A program made the position numbers and the translations under genes. Shown here one piece after another: positions 44,226 to 53,799 of a stretch of 64,000 nt of DNA. This DNA is from CAYRNR01 sp964425605 (GTDB taxonomy: Bacteria; Myxococcota_A; UBA796; UBA9615; CAYRNR01). The first letter of the stretch is position 1; every line of letters begins with the position of its first letter. Where the stretch lies: NCBI GenBank assembly GCA_964425605.1, contig CAYRNR010000021.1, forward strand, positions 1 through 64,000, given 5' to 3'. The notes below the pieces were generated by a model that was not told the origin of the DNA, searched no databases, and saw only the letters and a program-made list of their open reading frames with translations.

Positions 44226-44825
44226 CTAGGAAGGACCGGAGTCAGGCGCAACCAGCCCCGTGAACAGCGTGTCGAGCAGACACTCGGCGCCCTGGCCCAG
44301 GGCCTCGCGGCCCTCGAAGATGAAGCGCTCGTCCAGGCCGTGGATGGCGGCGAGCAGTGCGCCGCCGAGGACGTCGGGATCCACCTGACGGAAGCGGCCG
44401 CTGGCCATCCCCTCGCGCAACAACGCCACGATGAACCCGTGCTCGGCCTCCTCGAAGCGGGCGAGGTCCTCGTCGGCCATCGGCAGGAACTCGCGGGCGA
44501 AGTGCTGGGTGACCGAGTACAGGGACTTGACCTCGCGCAGGTGCTTGAAGCGGGCGCGGACGTAGCCGATGAGCCGCGCGTCCGGGGGCGCGTCCGCGTC
44601 GAGGGAGTCGATGAGCACCGCCTGGAAGCGCTCGATCTCGTTGGAGATCAGGGCGCGGAACACCTCCTCCTTGTTGGGGAAGTGGTAGTACAGGGTCGCC
44701 CGGCTGACGCCGGCCTCGGTGGCGATGTCCTCCAGGGTGGTCTTGCGGTAGCCGAACCTCGAGACCGCCGCGCGGGCGGCGTTGATCAGGTGCAGCTTCT
44801 TCTCGTCTCGCCGGTTCGTGCTCAT
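44226..44825 (-). CDS. TetR-family transcriptional regulator
   Basis: A 199-residue repressor. The N-terminal helix-turn-helix (about residues 12-58) reads 'INAARAAVSRFGYRKTTLED', 'IATEAGVSRATLYYHFPNKE'. The C-terminal helical ligand domain ends in 'LDTLFTGLVAPDSGPS'. Its ATG overlaps the stop of the RND pump gene by 4 bases (ATGA), so it is the last gene of the efflux operon and is the natural candidate to control it, probably at the dyad near 49145-49165. Confidence 0.92.
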   Translation of the reverse strand: MSTNRRDEKKLHLINAARAAVSRFGYRKTTLEDIATEAGVSRATLYYHFPNKEEVFRALISNEIERFQAVLIDSLDADAPPDARLIGYVRARFKHLREVKSLYSVTQHFAREFLPMADEDLARFEEAEHGFIVALLREGMASGRFRQVDPDVLGGALLAAIHGLDERFIFEGREALGQGAECLLDTLFTGLVAPDSGPS

Positions 44826-47800
44826 GCCTTCACCCCATTCTCCCCTGACCCGCGCCGGCCCTTCAACCGCTCCCGGAAGCTCTCGATCCACAGGTAGACC
44901 ACCGGCACCACGACCAGCGTCAGCAACGTCGACGCGATCAGGCCGCCGATGACCGGCAGGGCCATGGGCTGGCGGATCTCGCTGCCGGAGCCCGTCGAGA
45001 TCGCCGCGGGCAGCATGCCGAGGATCATCGCCAGCGACGTCATCAGGATGGGCCGCAGCCGCAGGTGCCCCGCCTCGAGCAGGGCGTCGGCGATGGTGGA
45101 TCCCGCCTCGCGCAGCTGGTTGGTGCGGTCCACCAGCAAGATGGCGTTCTTGGTCACCAGCCCCATCAGCAGGATGATGCCCAGCATCGTGGGGATGCCC
45201 ACCGGCCAGCCCATGAGGAACAGCGTCAGGAAAGCGCCCACCACGGCCAGGGGCAGCGACAGCATGATCGTGAACGGGTGCACGAAGCTGTCGAACTGGC
45301 TGGCGAGCACCGCGTAGATGAACAGGATCGCCAGCCCCAGGGCCAGCAGCAGGCTGCCCAGGGCGTCGCGCGCCCCCTCCACCTCGCCCAGGATCAGCAG
45401 GTCGACCCCGTCGGCCACGGGCAGCTCGTCGAGCATCCGCTGCACGTCCTGCTGCACGTCGCTCAGGGGCCGGTCGTCGATGTTGCAGCTGACCTTGAGG
45501 AACCGCCGGCGGTCGTGGCGTTCGATGGACGACGGCGCGGTCTCGTACTCCACGCGGGCCAGGTCGCGCAGGGCCACGGGGGTGCCCAGGCCGTAGGGAT
45601 CGTCGAGGCGCGGCAGCGGGCTGATCAGCAGCAGGTGGGGCAGCAGATGGCGCGGGGTGCGGTCGGCCTCCCGCGCCCGCATGCGGATGTCGTAGCTGTT
45701 GTCCCCGTCGCGGAACTTGCCCACCAGCTGTCCGGCCACGGCGATGCGGCTGGCGATACCGATCTGGCCGACGCCGATGCCCGCGCGGGCCGCCTTCTCG
45801 CGGTCCACATGGAGCTGCAGCTCCGGCCGTCCGGAGCGGTAGGTCGATCGGATCCCGGTGGTCCCGTCGATGCTCCTCAACCCCATCCGCACGTGGTTGG
45901 CCGCCTCCTGCAGGGCGCCAAGGTCCTCGCCGCGGATCTCCACCTCGATGGGGGCGCCGCCCGGGCCCCCCTCCATGATGGGCGGATCGGCCACGGTGAT
46001 GGTCACGCCGGGGAGGTCCCTCAGGCGTATGCGCGCCTCGGCCTGGATGTCGTAGATGGACCGCTTGCGATCGCCCTTCTTGGCGGTGAACGCGGCCATC
46101 TCGATGCGGTCAGTCTCGCCGTCGGGCCCCACCACGGTGTAGATGTGGTGGACCTCTTCGATCTCCGAGACGAGGGCCTCGATACGGGCCGCCGCCTCCT
46201 CGGCCGCGGTCAGCGACGTGAAGGGCGCCATCACCACCGAGACGCGGAACTCGCTGCGGTCGTACTTGGGGATGAACTCCGAGCCCACCACCGACAGCAG
46301 CAGCAAGCTGCCCAGGAACAGCACCAGGGACAGCGCCACGACGGTCTTGCCGTAGCTCAGCGCCACGGCCAGCAGGGAACGGTAGCGATCGTCGACCCAC
46401 TCCCAGAAGCGGATCAGGCCGCGGGCCATCCGTCCCCGCGACTCGGGATCCACGACCTTGCTGACCCGCGCCGACAGCATCGGGTCCACGGTGAACGCGA
46501 TGAACAGCGAGATGGACACGGCGATGGCCACCGTGTAGCCGAACTCCTTGAAGAACTGGCCCACGAAGCCACCGACGAAGCCCACGGGGACGAACACCGC
46601 CAGGATGCTCAGGGTGGTCGCCAGCACCGCCAGCCCCACCTCGCGGGTGCCGCGGCTGGCGGCGACGAACGGGTTCTCGCCGCGCTCGAGGTGACGGTAG
46701 ATCACCTCGCGCACCACCACGGCGTCGTCGATGAGGATGCCGATGGCCAGGGACATCCCCAGCAGGCTCAGCGTGTTGAGCGAGAACCCGGCGAGCCACA
46801 TGAAGAAGAACGTGGCGAACACCGAGGTGGGCAGGGCCGTGGCCGAGATCACCGTGGACCGCCAGTCCACCATGAACAGGTAGACCACCAGGATCGCCAT
46901 CAGCGCGCCCACGACCAGCGAGATCTTCATCTCGTGGAGCATGTCCCGCGCCATGATGGAGCCGTCGTAGACCGGCTCGATGACCACGCCCGGAGGCAGG
47001 TCGGCCTGGATCTCCTCCACCGCCTTCATCGAGCGATCGCACACCTCGACGGTGTTGCTGCCGCTCTCCTTGATCACGTCGAAGGTCACGGCGCGTCTGC
47101 CGTCCACGCGCGCCAGGGTGGTCCGGGTCGCGCGGCCGTCCACCACCTGGGCGATGTCCCGCAGGAAGATGGGCGACGGCAGGGGCTGCACGACGATGGA
47201 GCCGAGCTCGTCGAGGCTCTCGACCTGGCCGCGGGACCGCAGCCCGATGCGGGCAGCCCCCACCTCCATCTGACCGCCGGGGATGTCCACCGTGTCGTAG
47301 CCGACCTGCTGCACCACCCGCATCAGCGGGATGCGCAGCTCCGCCATCTTGGGCAGGTCCAGCTCGATCTGGATCTCCCGCTCCTCGCCGCCCTTGATGT
47401 CCACGGCGCCGACACCGCGCAGCTGCTCGATGCGGGGCTTGATGGTCTCCTCGGCGAGGGTGCGCGTCTCCAGCGACGAACGGTCCGAGGCCACGGCGAA
47501 CGTCATCACCGGCATGGCCGCGGGATCGATGCGCCGGTACATGGGCTCGTCCACGCCCTCGGGGAAGCTGGAGCGCAGGGCCGAGACGCGGTCGCGGAGC
47601 TCGTCGGCGGCCACGGCCAGGTCCACGTCCATGGCGAACATCACCACCACGATGCCGACGTTCTCGCGGGACATGGACTGGATGTCGTCGAGGCCGCCGA
47701 TGCCGGCCACGGCGTCCTCGATGGGCCGGACGACCTCCTCCTCCACCTGGGATGGGCTGGCGCCCGGGTAGGGCACGACCACCGAGACGATGGGGAGGGA

Positions 47801-47920
47801 CACCTCGGGGAAGAAGTCCACGGGCAGCCGCACCAGGGCGACCACGCCCATGACCATCAACATCACCGCCACCATGGTCGTGAAGACCGGGCGCCGGATG
47901 GCTAGATCACTGAGCCACAT
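44822..47920 (-). CDS. RND-family efflux transporter, inner-membrane pump
   Basis: A 1032-residue AcrB-like pump. It has the usual twelve helices in two halves, starting 'IRRPVFTTMVAVMLMVMGVV' and 'RLPVDFFPEVSLPIVSVVVP'. The first large periplasmic domain is followed by the TM4-type 'GILIDDAVVVREVIYRHLE' with paired Asp for proton relay, and later 'GLVTKNAILLVDRTNQLRE'. The hydrophobe/amphiphile (HAE-like) type fits better than the metal type, but the substrate is unknown. It overlaps the adaptor gene by 14 bases and the TetR gene by 4. No TolC-like gene is in the window. Confidence 0.93.
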   Translation of the reverse strand: MWLSDLAIRRPVFTTMVAVMLMVMGVVALVRLPVDFFPEVSLPIVSVVVPYPGASPSQVEEEVVRPIEDAVAGIGGLDDIQSMSRENVGIVVVMFAMDVDLAVAADELRDRVSALRSSFPEGVDEPMYRRIDPAAMPVMTFAVASDRSSLETRTLAEETIKPRIEQLRGVGAVDIKGGEEREIQIELDLPKMAELRIPLMRVVQQVGYDTVDIPGGQMEVGAARIGLRSRGQVESLDELGSIVVQPLPSPIFLRDIAQVVDGRATRTTLARVDGRRAVTFDVIKESGSNTVEVCDRSMKAVEEIQADLPPGVVIEPVYDGSIMARDMLHEMKISLVVGALMAILVVYLFMVDWRSTVISATALPTSVFATFFFMWLAGFSLNTLSLLGMSLAIGILIDDAVVVREVIYRHLERGENPFVAASRGTREVGLAVLATTLSILAVFVPVGFVGGFVGQFFKEFGYTVAIAVSISLFIAFTVDPMLSARVSKVVDPESRGRMARGLIRFWEWVDDRYRSLLAVALSYGKTVVALSLVLFLGSLLLLSVVGSEFIPKYDRSEFRVSVVMAPFTSLTAAEEAAARIEALVSEIEEVHHIYTVVGPDGETDRIEMAAFTAKKGDRKRSIYDIQAEARIRLRDLPGVTITVADPPIMEGGPGGAPIEVEIRGEDLGALQEAANHVRMGLRSIDGTTGIRSTYRSGRPELQLHVDREKAARAGIGVGQIGIASRIAVAGQLVGKFRDGDNSYDIRMRAREADRTPRHLLPHLLLISPLPRLDDPYGLGTPVALRDLARVEYETAPSSIERHDRRRFLKVSCNIDDRPLSDVQQDVQRMLDELPVADGVDLLILGEVEGARDALGSLLLALGLAILFIYAVLASQFDSFVHPFTIMLSLPLAVVGAFLTLFLMGWPVGIPTMLGIILLMGLVTKNAILLVDRTNQLREAGSTIADALLEAGHLRLRPILMTSLAMILGMLPAAISTGSGSEIRQPMALPVIGGLIASTLLTLVVVPVVYLWIESFRERLKGRRGSGENGVKA

Positions 47921-49088
47921 CCGCGATCGGGCCCCCGTCGCTGACCGTGGTCACCGGTTCGCCCTCGGCCAGGTGCTCGGCGCCGGGCACGATCACCAGC
48001 TCGCCCTCGATCAGCCCCTCCACGGACAACGTCTGGTGGGACTCGCCGAGGATCGTCACCGCGCGTTCGCGCACCACGCCGCCCGCCGCGACCTGGACCC
48101 AGCTGGTGTCCACGGTCCTGTGCACGACCTCCTGGGGCAGCACCAGGGCGTCGGCGTCCGTGGCCACGACGATCTCACCGCGGGCGAAGAGGTTGCCGGT
48201 GATGGCGCCGTCGGGGTTGGGCACGCGGATCTCCACCGGCGCGCGGCGGGTCCACGAGTCCAGGGAGGGAGACACGGCCGTGACCACGCCGGTGATGGTG
48301 AGATCGGGCAGCGCGTCGGTCCACAGGCGGACCACCTGACCCGTCTTCACCCACGGCTGATCCAGGTCGCCCACCTCACACTGGACGCGCAGCTCGTCCG
48401 AGGCGTCGATGTGGAAGGCCGGGTACTCGCTGCCCACCATGCTGCCCAGATCCGCCTGGACCTTGGACACGACCCCCGACAGGGGGGCGCGCATGGTCGC
48501 GTTGTGCACCATCTGATCGGCCAGGTCCCGCTGGATCTCGGCCAGATCCCGTTGCGTGCGCGCCGAGTCCACCTGTAGCGACGCCTCGTCGAACGCCTGC
48601 TCGCTCAGCCCCAGCGAACCGGACCGCTCCCGCACCCGGTCCAGCCGCTCGAAGCTGCGCTGGGCCATGTCCACGGCGTCCTCGGCCATCTGCAGCCCCA
48701 CCTCGGCCTGCTGGGCCTGGAGCCCGTACTCGGTGGACTCCACCGTCGCCAGGGGGTCCCCCTTCTCCACCCGGTCGCCGAGCCCCGCGTACACCGCGAC
48801 GACCTTGCCACCGAGCTTGGGGAACACGTCCACCGAATGCTCCGGCGCCAGGGTCCCGGAGATCGGGATCGTGCGCTCGAACGTGGACGGATTCATCTGG
48901 ATCACCTCCACCAGCGTGGGGGGGATCTCCACATCGGGCGGCGGCCGCAGCCGGAAGTACAGGGACTGGCCCACGCGGAAGCAGAAGCCCAGGGCGAGGA
49001 CGCCGCCCACGGCGACGAGAACCCAGAACACGGCGGAGCGTTTGCGGGAGGAGGGCCCGAGAGGGTCGAAACCCAGGGGCGGATTCAT
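47907..49088 (-). CDS. RND efflux periplasmic adaptor (membrane fusion protein)
   Basis: A 393-residue HlyD/AcrA-family protein. One N-terminal helix (about 19-40) is followed by 'SGTLAPEHSVDVFPKLGGKVV' (lipoyl half), an alpha-hairpin with 'LQAQQAEVGLQMAEDAVDM' and 'QVDSARTQRDLAEIQRDLAD', then 'MRAPLSGVVSKVQADLGSMV' (second lipoyl half) and beta-barrel and membrane-proximal parts. It bridges the pump and an outer-membrane channel. It is the first gene of the adaptor-pump-TetR operon; a CCGGAGGAAA ribosome site precedes the ATG. Confidence 0.92.
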   Translation of the reverse strand: MNPPLGFDPLGPSSRKRSAVFWVLVAVGGVLALGFCFRVGQSLYFRLRPPPDVEIPPTLVEVIQMNPSTFERTIPISGTLAPEHSVDVFPKLGGKVVAVYAGLGDRVEKGDPLATVESTEYGLQAQQAEVGLQMAEDAVDMAQRSFERLDRVRERSGSLGLSEQAFDEASLQVDSARTQRDLAEIQRDLADQMVHNATMRAPLSGVVSKVQADLGSMVGSEYPAFHIDASDELRVQCEVGDLDQPWVKTGQVVRLWTDALPDLTITGVVTAVSPSLDSWTRRAPVEIRVPNPDGAITGNLFARGEIVVATDADALVLPQEVVHRTVDTSWVQVAAGGVVRERAVTILGESHQTLSVEGLIEGELVIVPGAEHLAEGEPVTTVSDGGPIADVAQ

Positions 49089-49144
49089 GGTTTCCTCCGG
49101 GGGAACAGCGAGCGGGCGGCGACAGCGGGAGGTTGTACTTTTCT

Positions 49145-49165
49145 TACAAACTTTCCAGAAATGTA
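49145..49165. promoter_or_regulatory. candidate TetR operator overlapping the -10 region
   Basis: TACA-N13-TGTA, with an inner TTTC-N2-GAAA dyad (49152-49161), spans the -10 element and start site of the RND promoter. A bound repressor would block the polymerase. The TetR-family gene at the end of the same operon is the obvious candidate; binding itself is inferred. Confidence 0.5.
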
Positions 49166-49188
49166 TGAATCGTCATGCTGTCTGTCAA
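49160..49188 (-). promoter_or_regulatory. sigma-70-type promoter of the RND operon
   Basis: On the minus strand a perfect -35 TTGACA (49183-49188) lies exactly 17 bases from TACATT (49160-49165). Transcription would begin near 49153, about 65 bases before the adaptor ATG. The patch is distinctly AT-rich against its surroundings. Confidence 0.75.
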
Positions 49189-49222
49189 GGCTGGGCGCGG
49201 ATCGGGCGCCCGATTGCCCGGT

Positions 49223-50176
49223 TCAGGGCTCGCGCAGGAGCGAGTCGATGGCGCTGGTGGACATCGTCCAGACGAGGCCGCTGCCCTCGACGGTCACGTA
49301 CCGTTCGTCGCGCTGGCGGTCGTCCTCGGGGTCGTCCTCGACGGCGTCGCCCACGAGGAGGGTGCGGGTGCCGCCGTCAGCGACGGCCGTCGCGCTGGAG
49401 TCCGGGTCGGAGAGTCCGAACCCCTCCAGGGGCTGGCGCCCGACCAGGGCCGCGGCGCGGGCGCGGGCGAACGTGTGGGCCTTTCCGGTGACCTGGCGCT
49501 CCTCGGGGGGCTCGGCGCGGGGTGGATCCCAGCTCCAGGGATCGTCGGGGGTGGCTCGGACCGCCGACCAGGCCCCATCCGCGCTCATGCTCGTCACGGC
49601 GTCGGCCTCCACGCCGAACAGGTGCAGGTCTAGGAAGTAGTCGGGATCCAGGGGGCGATCGCCGTGCCCGTGGATGCCCAGGGCCGAATGCAAGCCGGCG
49701 TGGGCCAGCCAGGCGCGATCGTCGCCGTCGGGCCGCACGAAGCTGCGGTTGGTGCGCGGCCCCTTCTTGCCCACGAGCAGGTGGAGGATCTCCGCGCCAG
49801 CTCCGTCGGTGAAGATCAGGTGGGTCACCCCGTCGCCGGCGAGCTGGAACTCCTCGAGCAGGGCCGCGTCGTGGGCCCGCTCCTCCGCCACCAACCCGTC
49901 GATGGCGTCGAGGAGGCGCTGGACGTGGTCGGCGTTGACCGGGGCGTCGTCGCGGCTGGTGAGGTTCCACGCTCCGTCCCGCAGCTGGAGCCGGCCGCTC
50001 TCCCCCTCGCGGCCCTCGCGGCGGATCTCGATGCCGGCGATCACCTTCAGCGTGCCCTCCGGGACGAGCACCTGGGGTCCTGTGCCGCCGGTGTCCACGG
50101 GTCGGCGCTGCCACAGGGCGATGGCGGCCAGCACGACCAGCGCGACGACACAGGCGAGGGTCTGGGTACGGGTCAT
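49223..50176 (-). CDS. DUF4340 domain protein of a Gld-like ABC cassette
   Basis: A 317-residue protein with one N-terminal helix (about residues 7-23) and a large periplasmic-looking beta-rich domain ('GAWNLTSRDDAPVNADHVQR', 'LIFTDGAGAEILHLLVGKKG', 'RSFVRPDGDDRAWLA'). This is the DUF4340 pattern, regularly found after GldG-like genes. Its ATG overlaps the stop of the permease-GldG fusion by 4 bases. Its role is unknown; it presumably works with the ABC transporter. Confidence 0.8.
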   Translation of the reverse strand: MTRTQTLACVVALVVLAAIALWQRRPVDTGGTGPQVLVPEGTLKVIAGIEIRREGREGESGRLQLRDGAWNLTSRDDAPVNADHVQRLLDAIDGLVAEERAHDAALLEEFQLAGDGVTHLIFTDGAGAEILHLLVGKKGPRTNRSFVRPDGDDRAWLAHAGLHSALGIHGHGDRPLDPDYFLDLHLFGVEADAVTSMSADGAWSAVRATPDDPWSWDPPRAEPPEERQVTGKAHTFARARAAALVGRQPLEGFGLSDPDSSATAVADGGTRTLLVGDAVEDDPEDDRQRDERYVTVEGSGLVWTMSTSAIDSLLREP

Positions 50177-52707
50177 GAGCTCCCCTCGCCTCTCCTGGCC
50201 GGGGAGCTCCGGTAGCGCTCCTTGGCCCGCTGGACCGACAGCACGCGCACGAGCCCCAGCAGCGCGATGAGCAGCGGCGCGGCCCCCACCACCGCCACAC
50301 GGTGGGCGGTCCGGACGCGGGCCGAGACCCGCTCGATGCGGCGGTCCACCGGCTGCTTGCCGCGGATGCTCACCAGGGTGTCGCCCAGGGCGAGGGAGTC
50401 GATGGCGTTGAGCACGAAGCGCCCGTTGTCCGCCGAGGTGATGAACCGATCGCGCAGCAGCTGGTCGCAGCCGATCACCATCATCCGGGTGGGCACCGCC
50501 TCGCCGGACATCTCGGGGAGCGCCTCGCCCGGCTCGCCAGCGGTCCAGCCGGGGACGTGCATCGTCCCGAAGGCGTCGGGGAAGGTGCCCTCCAGCAGCA
50601 CCGCCAGGGTCTGGGGGCCGTCGAAGGTCTCGGGGGGCTGCACGTCGTTGTTGACGAGGTTGCCCACGTGCGCGGGCACCAGCCAGCTCTCGGCGCTGGA
50701 GTGCAGCAGCTCGGTGGCCGTCAGCCCGGCGGCCTCGGCGCGCCCGGTGTCCACGTGCAGCGGGCTGGCCCACATCATCAGCAGCCGGCCCAGGCGGTTG
50801 GTCACGGCCACGGCGTCGTTCATGCCGCTCGCCGGGACCAGGATGTGGGTGTCCATCTCCACCGGCGCGGGCCGCTGGGCCTGCTGGGCCATCATCGACG
50901 TGCCCACGATGGTGATCGCCTCGGAGCTGCGGTCCATCAGCCACTCCTGGCCCAGGGGCGTCCCGCAGGCCGTGAGCAGCCGATCCACGCCGGTCCCGGT
51001 GAGCTCGGCGCTGACCTTGTAGCGGCCGCGGAACGGGCGGTAGACGAACGAGTAGCGCTGGGTGGCCAGCAGCACGGGCTGACCGCGGCGCAGGGCCGCG
51101 TTGAGCTCGTAGACCTGCCGCTCGCTCCACTGGTCGGGCGACGGCACGATGATCAGGTCCGCGTCGTCGGGCAGCGGGCGGTCCTCGCCGAACCGCTCGA
51201 GCCGGTGGACCTGGAACTCCAGCCGCTTCAGCGCCTTTTGCAGGGTCGAGTAGTGATCGGTCCGGCGGTCCGGCACGGGCTTGCCCATGTCGCGGTACAC
51301 CTTGGCCAGGGCCGGCTCCACGGGCTGCCGCTCCACCGGCGCCACCAGGGCCACCTTGGGCTTGCCCAGCCGCTGCAGCCGGTCCACCCGCATCATCACC
51401 TCGTACTCGAGCACGGGCAGCATGGCGGGCCGGATACGCGGGATCACCTGCTCGGCGCGGTCCTTGTAGGACAGCACCAGCGCGCTGTAGACGAGCGCCA
51501 CGCCGAAGCCGTCCGCCTCCACGCTGCGCACCTCGAAGGGTCGCACGCCGTCCTTGAGCAGCCGCTCGGCCAGCTCCTCCTCCTCGGACAGCGAATCGAC
51601 GTCCGGCGGCTCCACGTCGTCCTCGCTGACGGCCGGGAGCTTCTCCTGCTCCTCGGCTCGCAGGGCCTGCGGATCGATGACCACCACCGAGGTCTGGAGC
51701 CGCCCTCCGGCCACGCGGCCGAGCTCCTCGAGGAGGTCCTCGACGTCGCGCCGCAGGGTCTTCATGCCCGCGGGCATCCGGTCCTGGGGCGACACGTACA
51801 GGGTGGCCCGCAGCGGCGCGTCGAGCTTCGAGAGCATCTCCCGCGACGCCGGCGAGACCGTGTACAGGCGGTCCTCGGTCAGGTCGAAGCGGCCCAGGCC
51901 GACGGGCTCGATCACCATCATCGCCAGGAGCCACAGCGGCAGCAGCAGCACCAGCGCGCGGGCCATGGCGCGCCCGGCGCGCGGCTGCATCCGGACCTTG
52001 ATCCAGATGCCGTCCAGGGTCAGGAAGGTGCCGGTCCCGAGGGCGAAGTAGAGCAGGTCCCGGGTGTCGATCACGCCGCGCTCGATGGCCTCGAACCGCA
52101 CGGCCAGGCCCACGTAGCGGCGCAGGAAGCTGCCCAGGTCGCCGGTCCACGCGTCCAGCTGCAGCGCGATGAGGTCCGTGCCCAGCAGGTACAGGGCAAA
52201 CGACAGCAAGAACGCCAGGATGAACGCCACGACCTGGTCGCGGCACAGGCCGCTCGCGAACAGCCCCAGGGCCAGGTAGAAGCAGCCCAGGACCAGGGCG
52301 CCGAGGTAGCCGCCCACCACCGGGCCGGGGTCCAGATCGCCCAGCAGCGACACGGAGACCACCGCGGGCAAGGTGGTGGCGAGGGCCAGGGTCAGGAAGG
52401 CCACGCCGGCGAGGAACTTGCCCAGGACCACCCAGCGCGCCGGGATGGGCAGGGTCAGCAGCAGCTCGCTGGTGCCCTGGCGGTGATCCTCGGCCCACAG
52501 GCGCATGGTGATGGCGGGCACGAACACCACCATCACCTGGGGGAACAGGCCGAACAGACCGCGCAGATCCGCGCGCTCCGCGAGGAAGAAGCTGCCGGTG
52601 AACAGCGAGCAGGTGATCACCGAGAACACCAGCAGGAACACGAAGCCGATGGGCGAGTCCAGGTAGGCCCGCAGCTCCCGCCGGAAGATGGTGCTCAGGC
52701 CGCTCAC
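50173..52707 (-). CDS. ABC-2-type permease fused to GldG-like auxiliary domain
   Basis: An 844-residue fusion. Residues about 1-240 are a GldF-like ABC-2 permease with six helices ('IFRRELRAYLDSPIGFVFLL', 'WAEDHRQGTSELLLTLPI'). Another helix near 270 starts a GldG/ABC_transp_aux part ('LTEDRLYTVSPASREMLSKL', 'LYVSPQDRMPAGMKTLRRDV', 'VALVAPVERQPVEPALAKVY', 'LIIVPSPDQWSERQVYELN') and a final helix lies near 815. GldF and GldG are often separate. The GTG start overlaps the ATPase stop by 4 bases (GTGA). Confidence 0.85.
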   Translation of the reverse strand: MSGLSTIFRRELRAYLDSPIGFVFLLVFSVITCSLFTGSFFLAERADLRGLFGLFPQVMVVFVPAITMRLWAEDHRQGTSELLLTLPIPARWVVLGKFLAGVAFLTLALATTLPAVVSVSLLGDLDPGPVVGGYLGALVLGCFYLALGLFASGLCRDQVVAFILAFLLSFALYLLGTDLIALQLDAWTGDLGSFLRRYVGLAVRFEAIERGVIDTRDLLYFALGTGTFLTLDGIWIKVRMQPRAGRAMARALVLLLPLWLLAMMVIEPVGLGRFDLTEDRLYTVSPASREMLSKLDAPLRATLYVSPQDRMPAGMKTLRRDVEDLLEELGRVAGGRLQTSVVVIDPQALRAEEQEKLPAVSEDDVEPPDVDSLSEEEELAERLLKDGVRPFEVRSVEADGFGVALVYSALVLSYKDRAEQVIPRIRPAMLPVLEYEVMMRVDRLQRLGKPKVALVAPVERQPVEPALAKVYRDMGKPVPDRRTDHYSTLQKALKRLEFQVHRLERFGEDRPLPDDADLIIVPSPDQWSERQVYELNAALRRGQPVLLATQRYSFVYRPFRGRYKVSAELTGTGVDRLLTACGTPLGQEWLMDRSSEAITIVGTSMMAQQAQRPAPVEMDTHILVPASGMNDAVAVTNRLGRLLMMWASPLHVDTGRAEAAGLTATELLHSSAESWLVPAHVGNLVNNDVQPPETFDGPQTLAVLLEGTFPDAFGTMHVPGWTAGEPGEALPEMSGEAVPTRMMVIGCDQLLRDRFITSADNGRFVLNAIDSLALGDTLVSIRGKQPVDRRIERVSARVRTAHRVAVVGAAPLLIALLGLVRVLSVQRAKERYRSSPARRGEGSS

Positions 52708-53633
52708 CGGGGGTCCTCCTGGCCTCGTGTCAGGGCCATGAAGGTCTCCTCGAGCGAGAACCGCTCCTCGCGCAGCTCCGTGAGGGGCTGGCCCGCCAGC
52801 GCCGCGCCGACCTGCGCCCGCAGGTCGCTGCCCACCGGGCCGGTGACCTCGAAGCGCGCCCGGTCCCCGTCCGACTCGAGCGCCTCCATCGTATCCAGGC
52901 CGTCGATCCCCTCGAGGGTGGCGCGGATCTCGCCGGCGGCTGCCGCCACCTCCACCACCACGCGCTCGCAGTCCCGCGCCCGCCGCTCGAGTTCGGGCAG
53001 GGGACCGTCGGCCACGATGCGACCGCGGTGGATGATGATCGCCCGATCGGTCACCACCTCCGCCTCCCCAAGCACGTGGGTGGACAGCAAGATGGTCTTG
53101 GAGCCGGCGAGGCTGCGCACCAGGTCGCGGATGACCTGGACCTGGAACGGATCCAGCCCCGCGGTGGGTTCGTCGAGGATCAGCACGTCCGGGTCGTGGA
53201 CCAGCGCCTGGGCCAGCCCGACGCGCTGCCGATACCCGCGCGAGAGCTCCCGGATGTGCTTGAGGAACACCCCGTCGAGCCCGCAGGCGTCCACCACCCA
53301 GTCGATGCGGGTGGGGTCCTGGACCTGCCGGGCGCGGGCGACGAAGCGCAGGAAGTCGCGCACCTGCATGTCCGGGTACAGGGGGGCGACCTCCGGGAGA
53401 TACCCCACCTTCCGACGCACCTCCAGGGGGTGGGCCAGGGCGTCGATGCCGTCCACCTCCACAGCGCCCGCTTCGGGCGTGAGGTAGGTGGTGATGATCC
53501 GCATGGAGGTGGTCTTGCCTGCGCCGTTGGGCCCCAGCAAGCCGACGATCTCGCCCTTGCGGAGCTCGAAGGACGCCGCGTCCAGGGCCTTGACGGGCCC
53601 GTATCGCATCGTCACGTCGCACAATCGAATCAC
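52704..53633 (-). CDS. ABC transporter ATP-binding protein (GldA/CcmA-like)
   Basis: A 309-residue ATPase. Walker A 'GLLGPNGAGKTTSMRII', signature 'LSRGYRQRVGLAQALVHDP', Walker B 'VLILDEPTAGLDP' and the switch His in 'ILLSTHVLGEAEVV' are intact. A C-terminal extension of about 80 residues follows, as in GldA-type ATPases. It powers the permease encoded next; the cargo is unknown. The three genes overlap by 4 bases each and form one cassette. Confidence 0.93.
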   Translation of the reverse strand: MIRLCDVTMRYGPVKALDAASFELRKGEIVGLLGPNGAGKTTSMRIITTYLTPEAGAVEVDGIDALAHPLEVRRKVGYLPEVAPLYPDMQVRDFLRFVARARQVQDPTRIDWVVDACGLDGVFLKHIRELSRGYRQRVGLAQALVHDPDVLILDEPTAGLDPFQVQVIRDLVRSLAGSKTILLSTHVLGEAEVVTDRAIIIHRGRIVADGPLPELERRARDCERVVVEVAAAAGEIRATLEGIDGLDTMEALESDGDRARFEVTGPVGSDLRAQVGAALAGQPLTELREERFSLEETFMALTRGQEDPR

Positions 53634-53721
53634 GTCGGTTTCCCCCGATCGGATGATCAGCGCCGGAGGATAGTCTGTTCCCGCGAGCGTGTCACGCGTG
53701 CGCCTGCGTCCAAATCAGTCC

Positions 53722-53750
53722 TTGAGACGCGCACGCGGTTTCTCTATGCT
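53722..53750 (+). promoter_or_regulatory. sigma-70-type promoter of the 53800 gene
   Basis: TTGAGA (53722-53727) and TATGCT (53745-53750) are separated by exactly 17 bases. Transcription would begin near 53757, leaving a leader of about 43 bases with an AAGGAG ribosome site. Confidence 0.65.
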
Positions 53751-53799
53751 CGCCGCAGACCTCGAAGCACCAGGTTTTCGCTTCGAGGAAGGAGTCGAG

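Noticed and set aside
45065..47905. Long open frame of 946 codons opposite the RND pump
   Set aside because: His-, Gln- and Asp-rich antisense shadow caused by GC-rich third positions; the pump on the other strand has complete family motifs.
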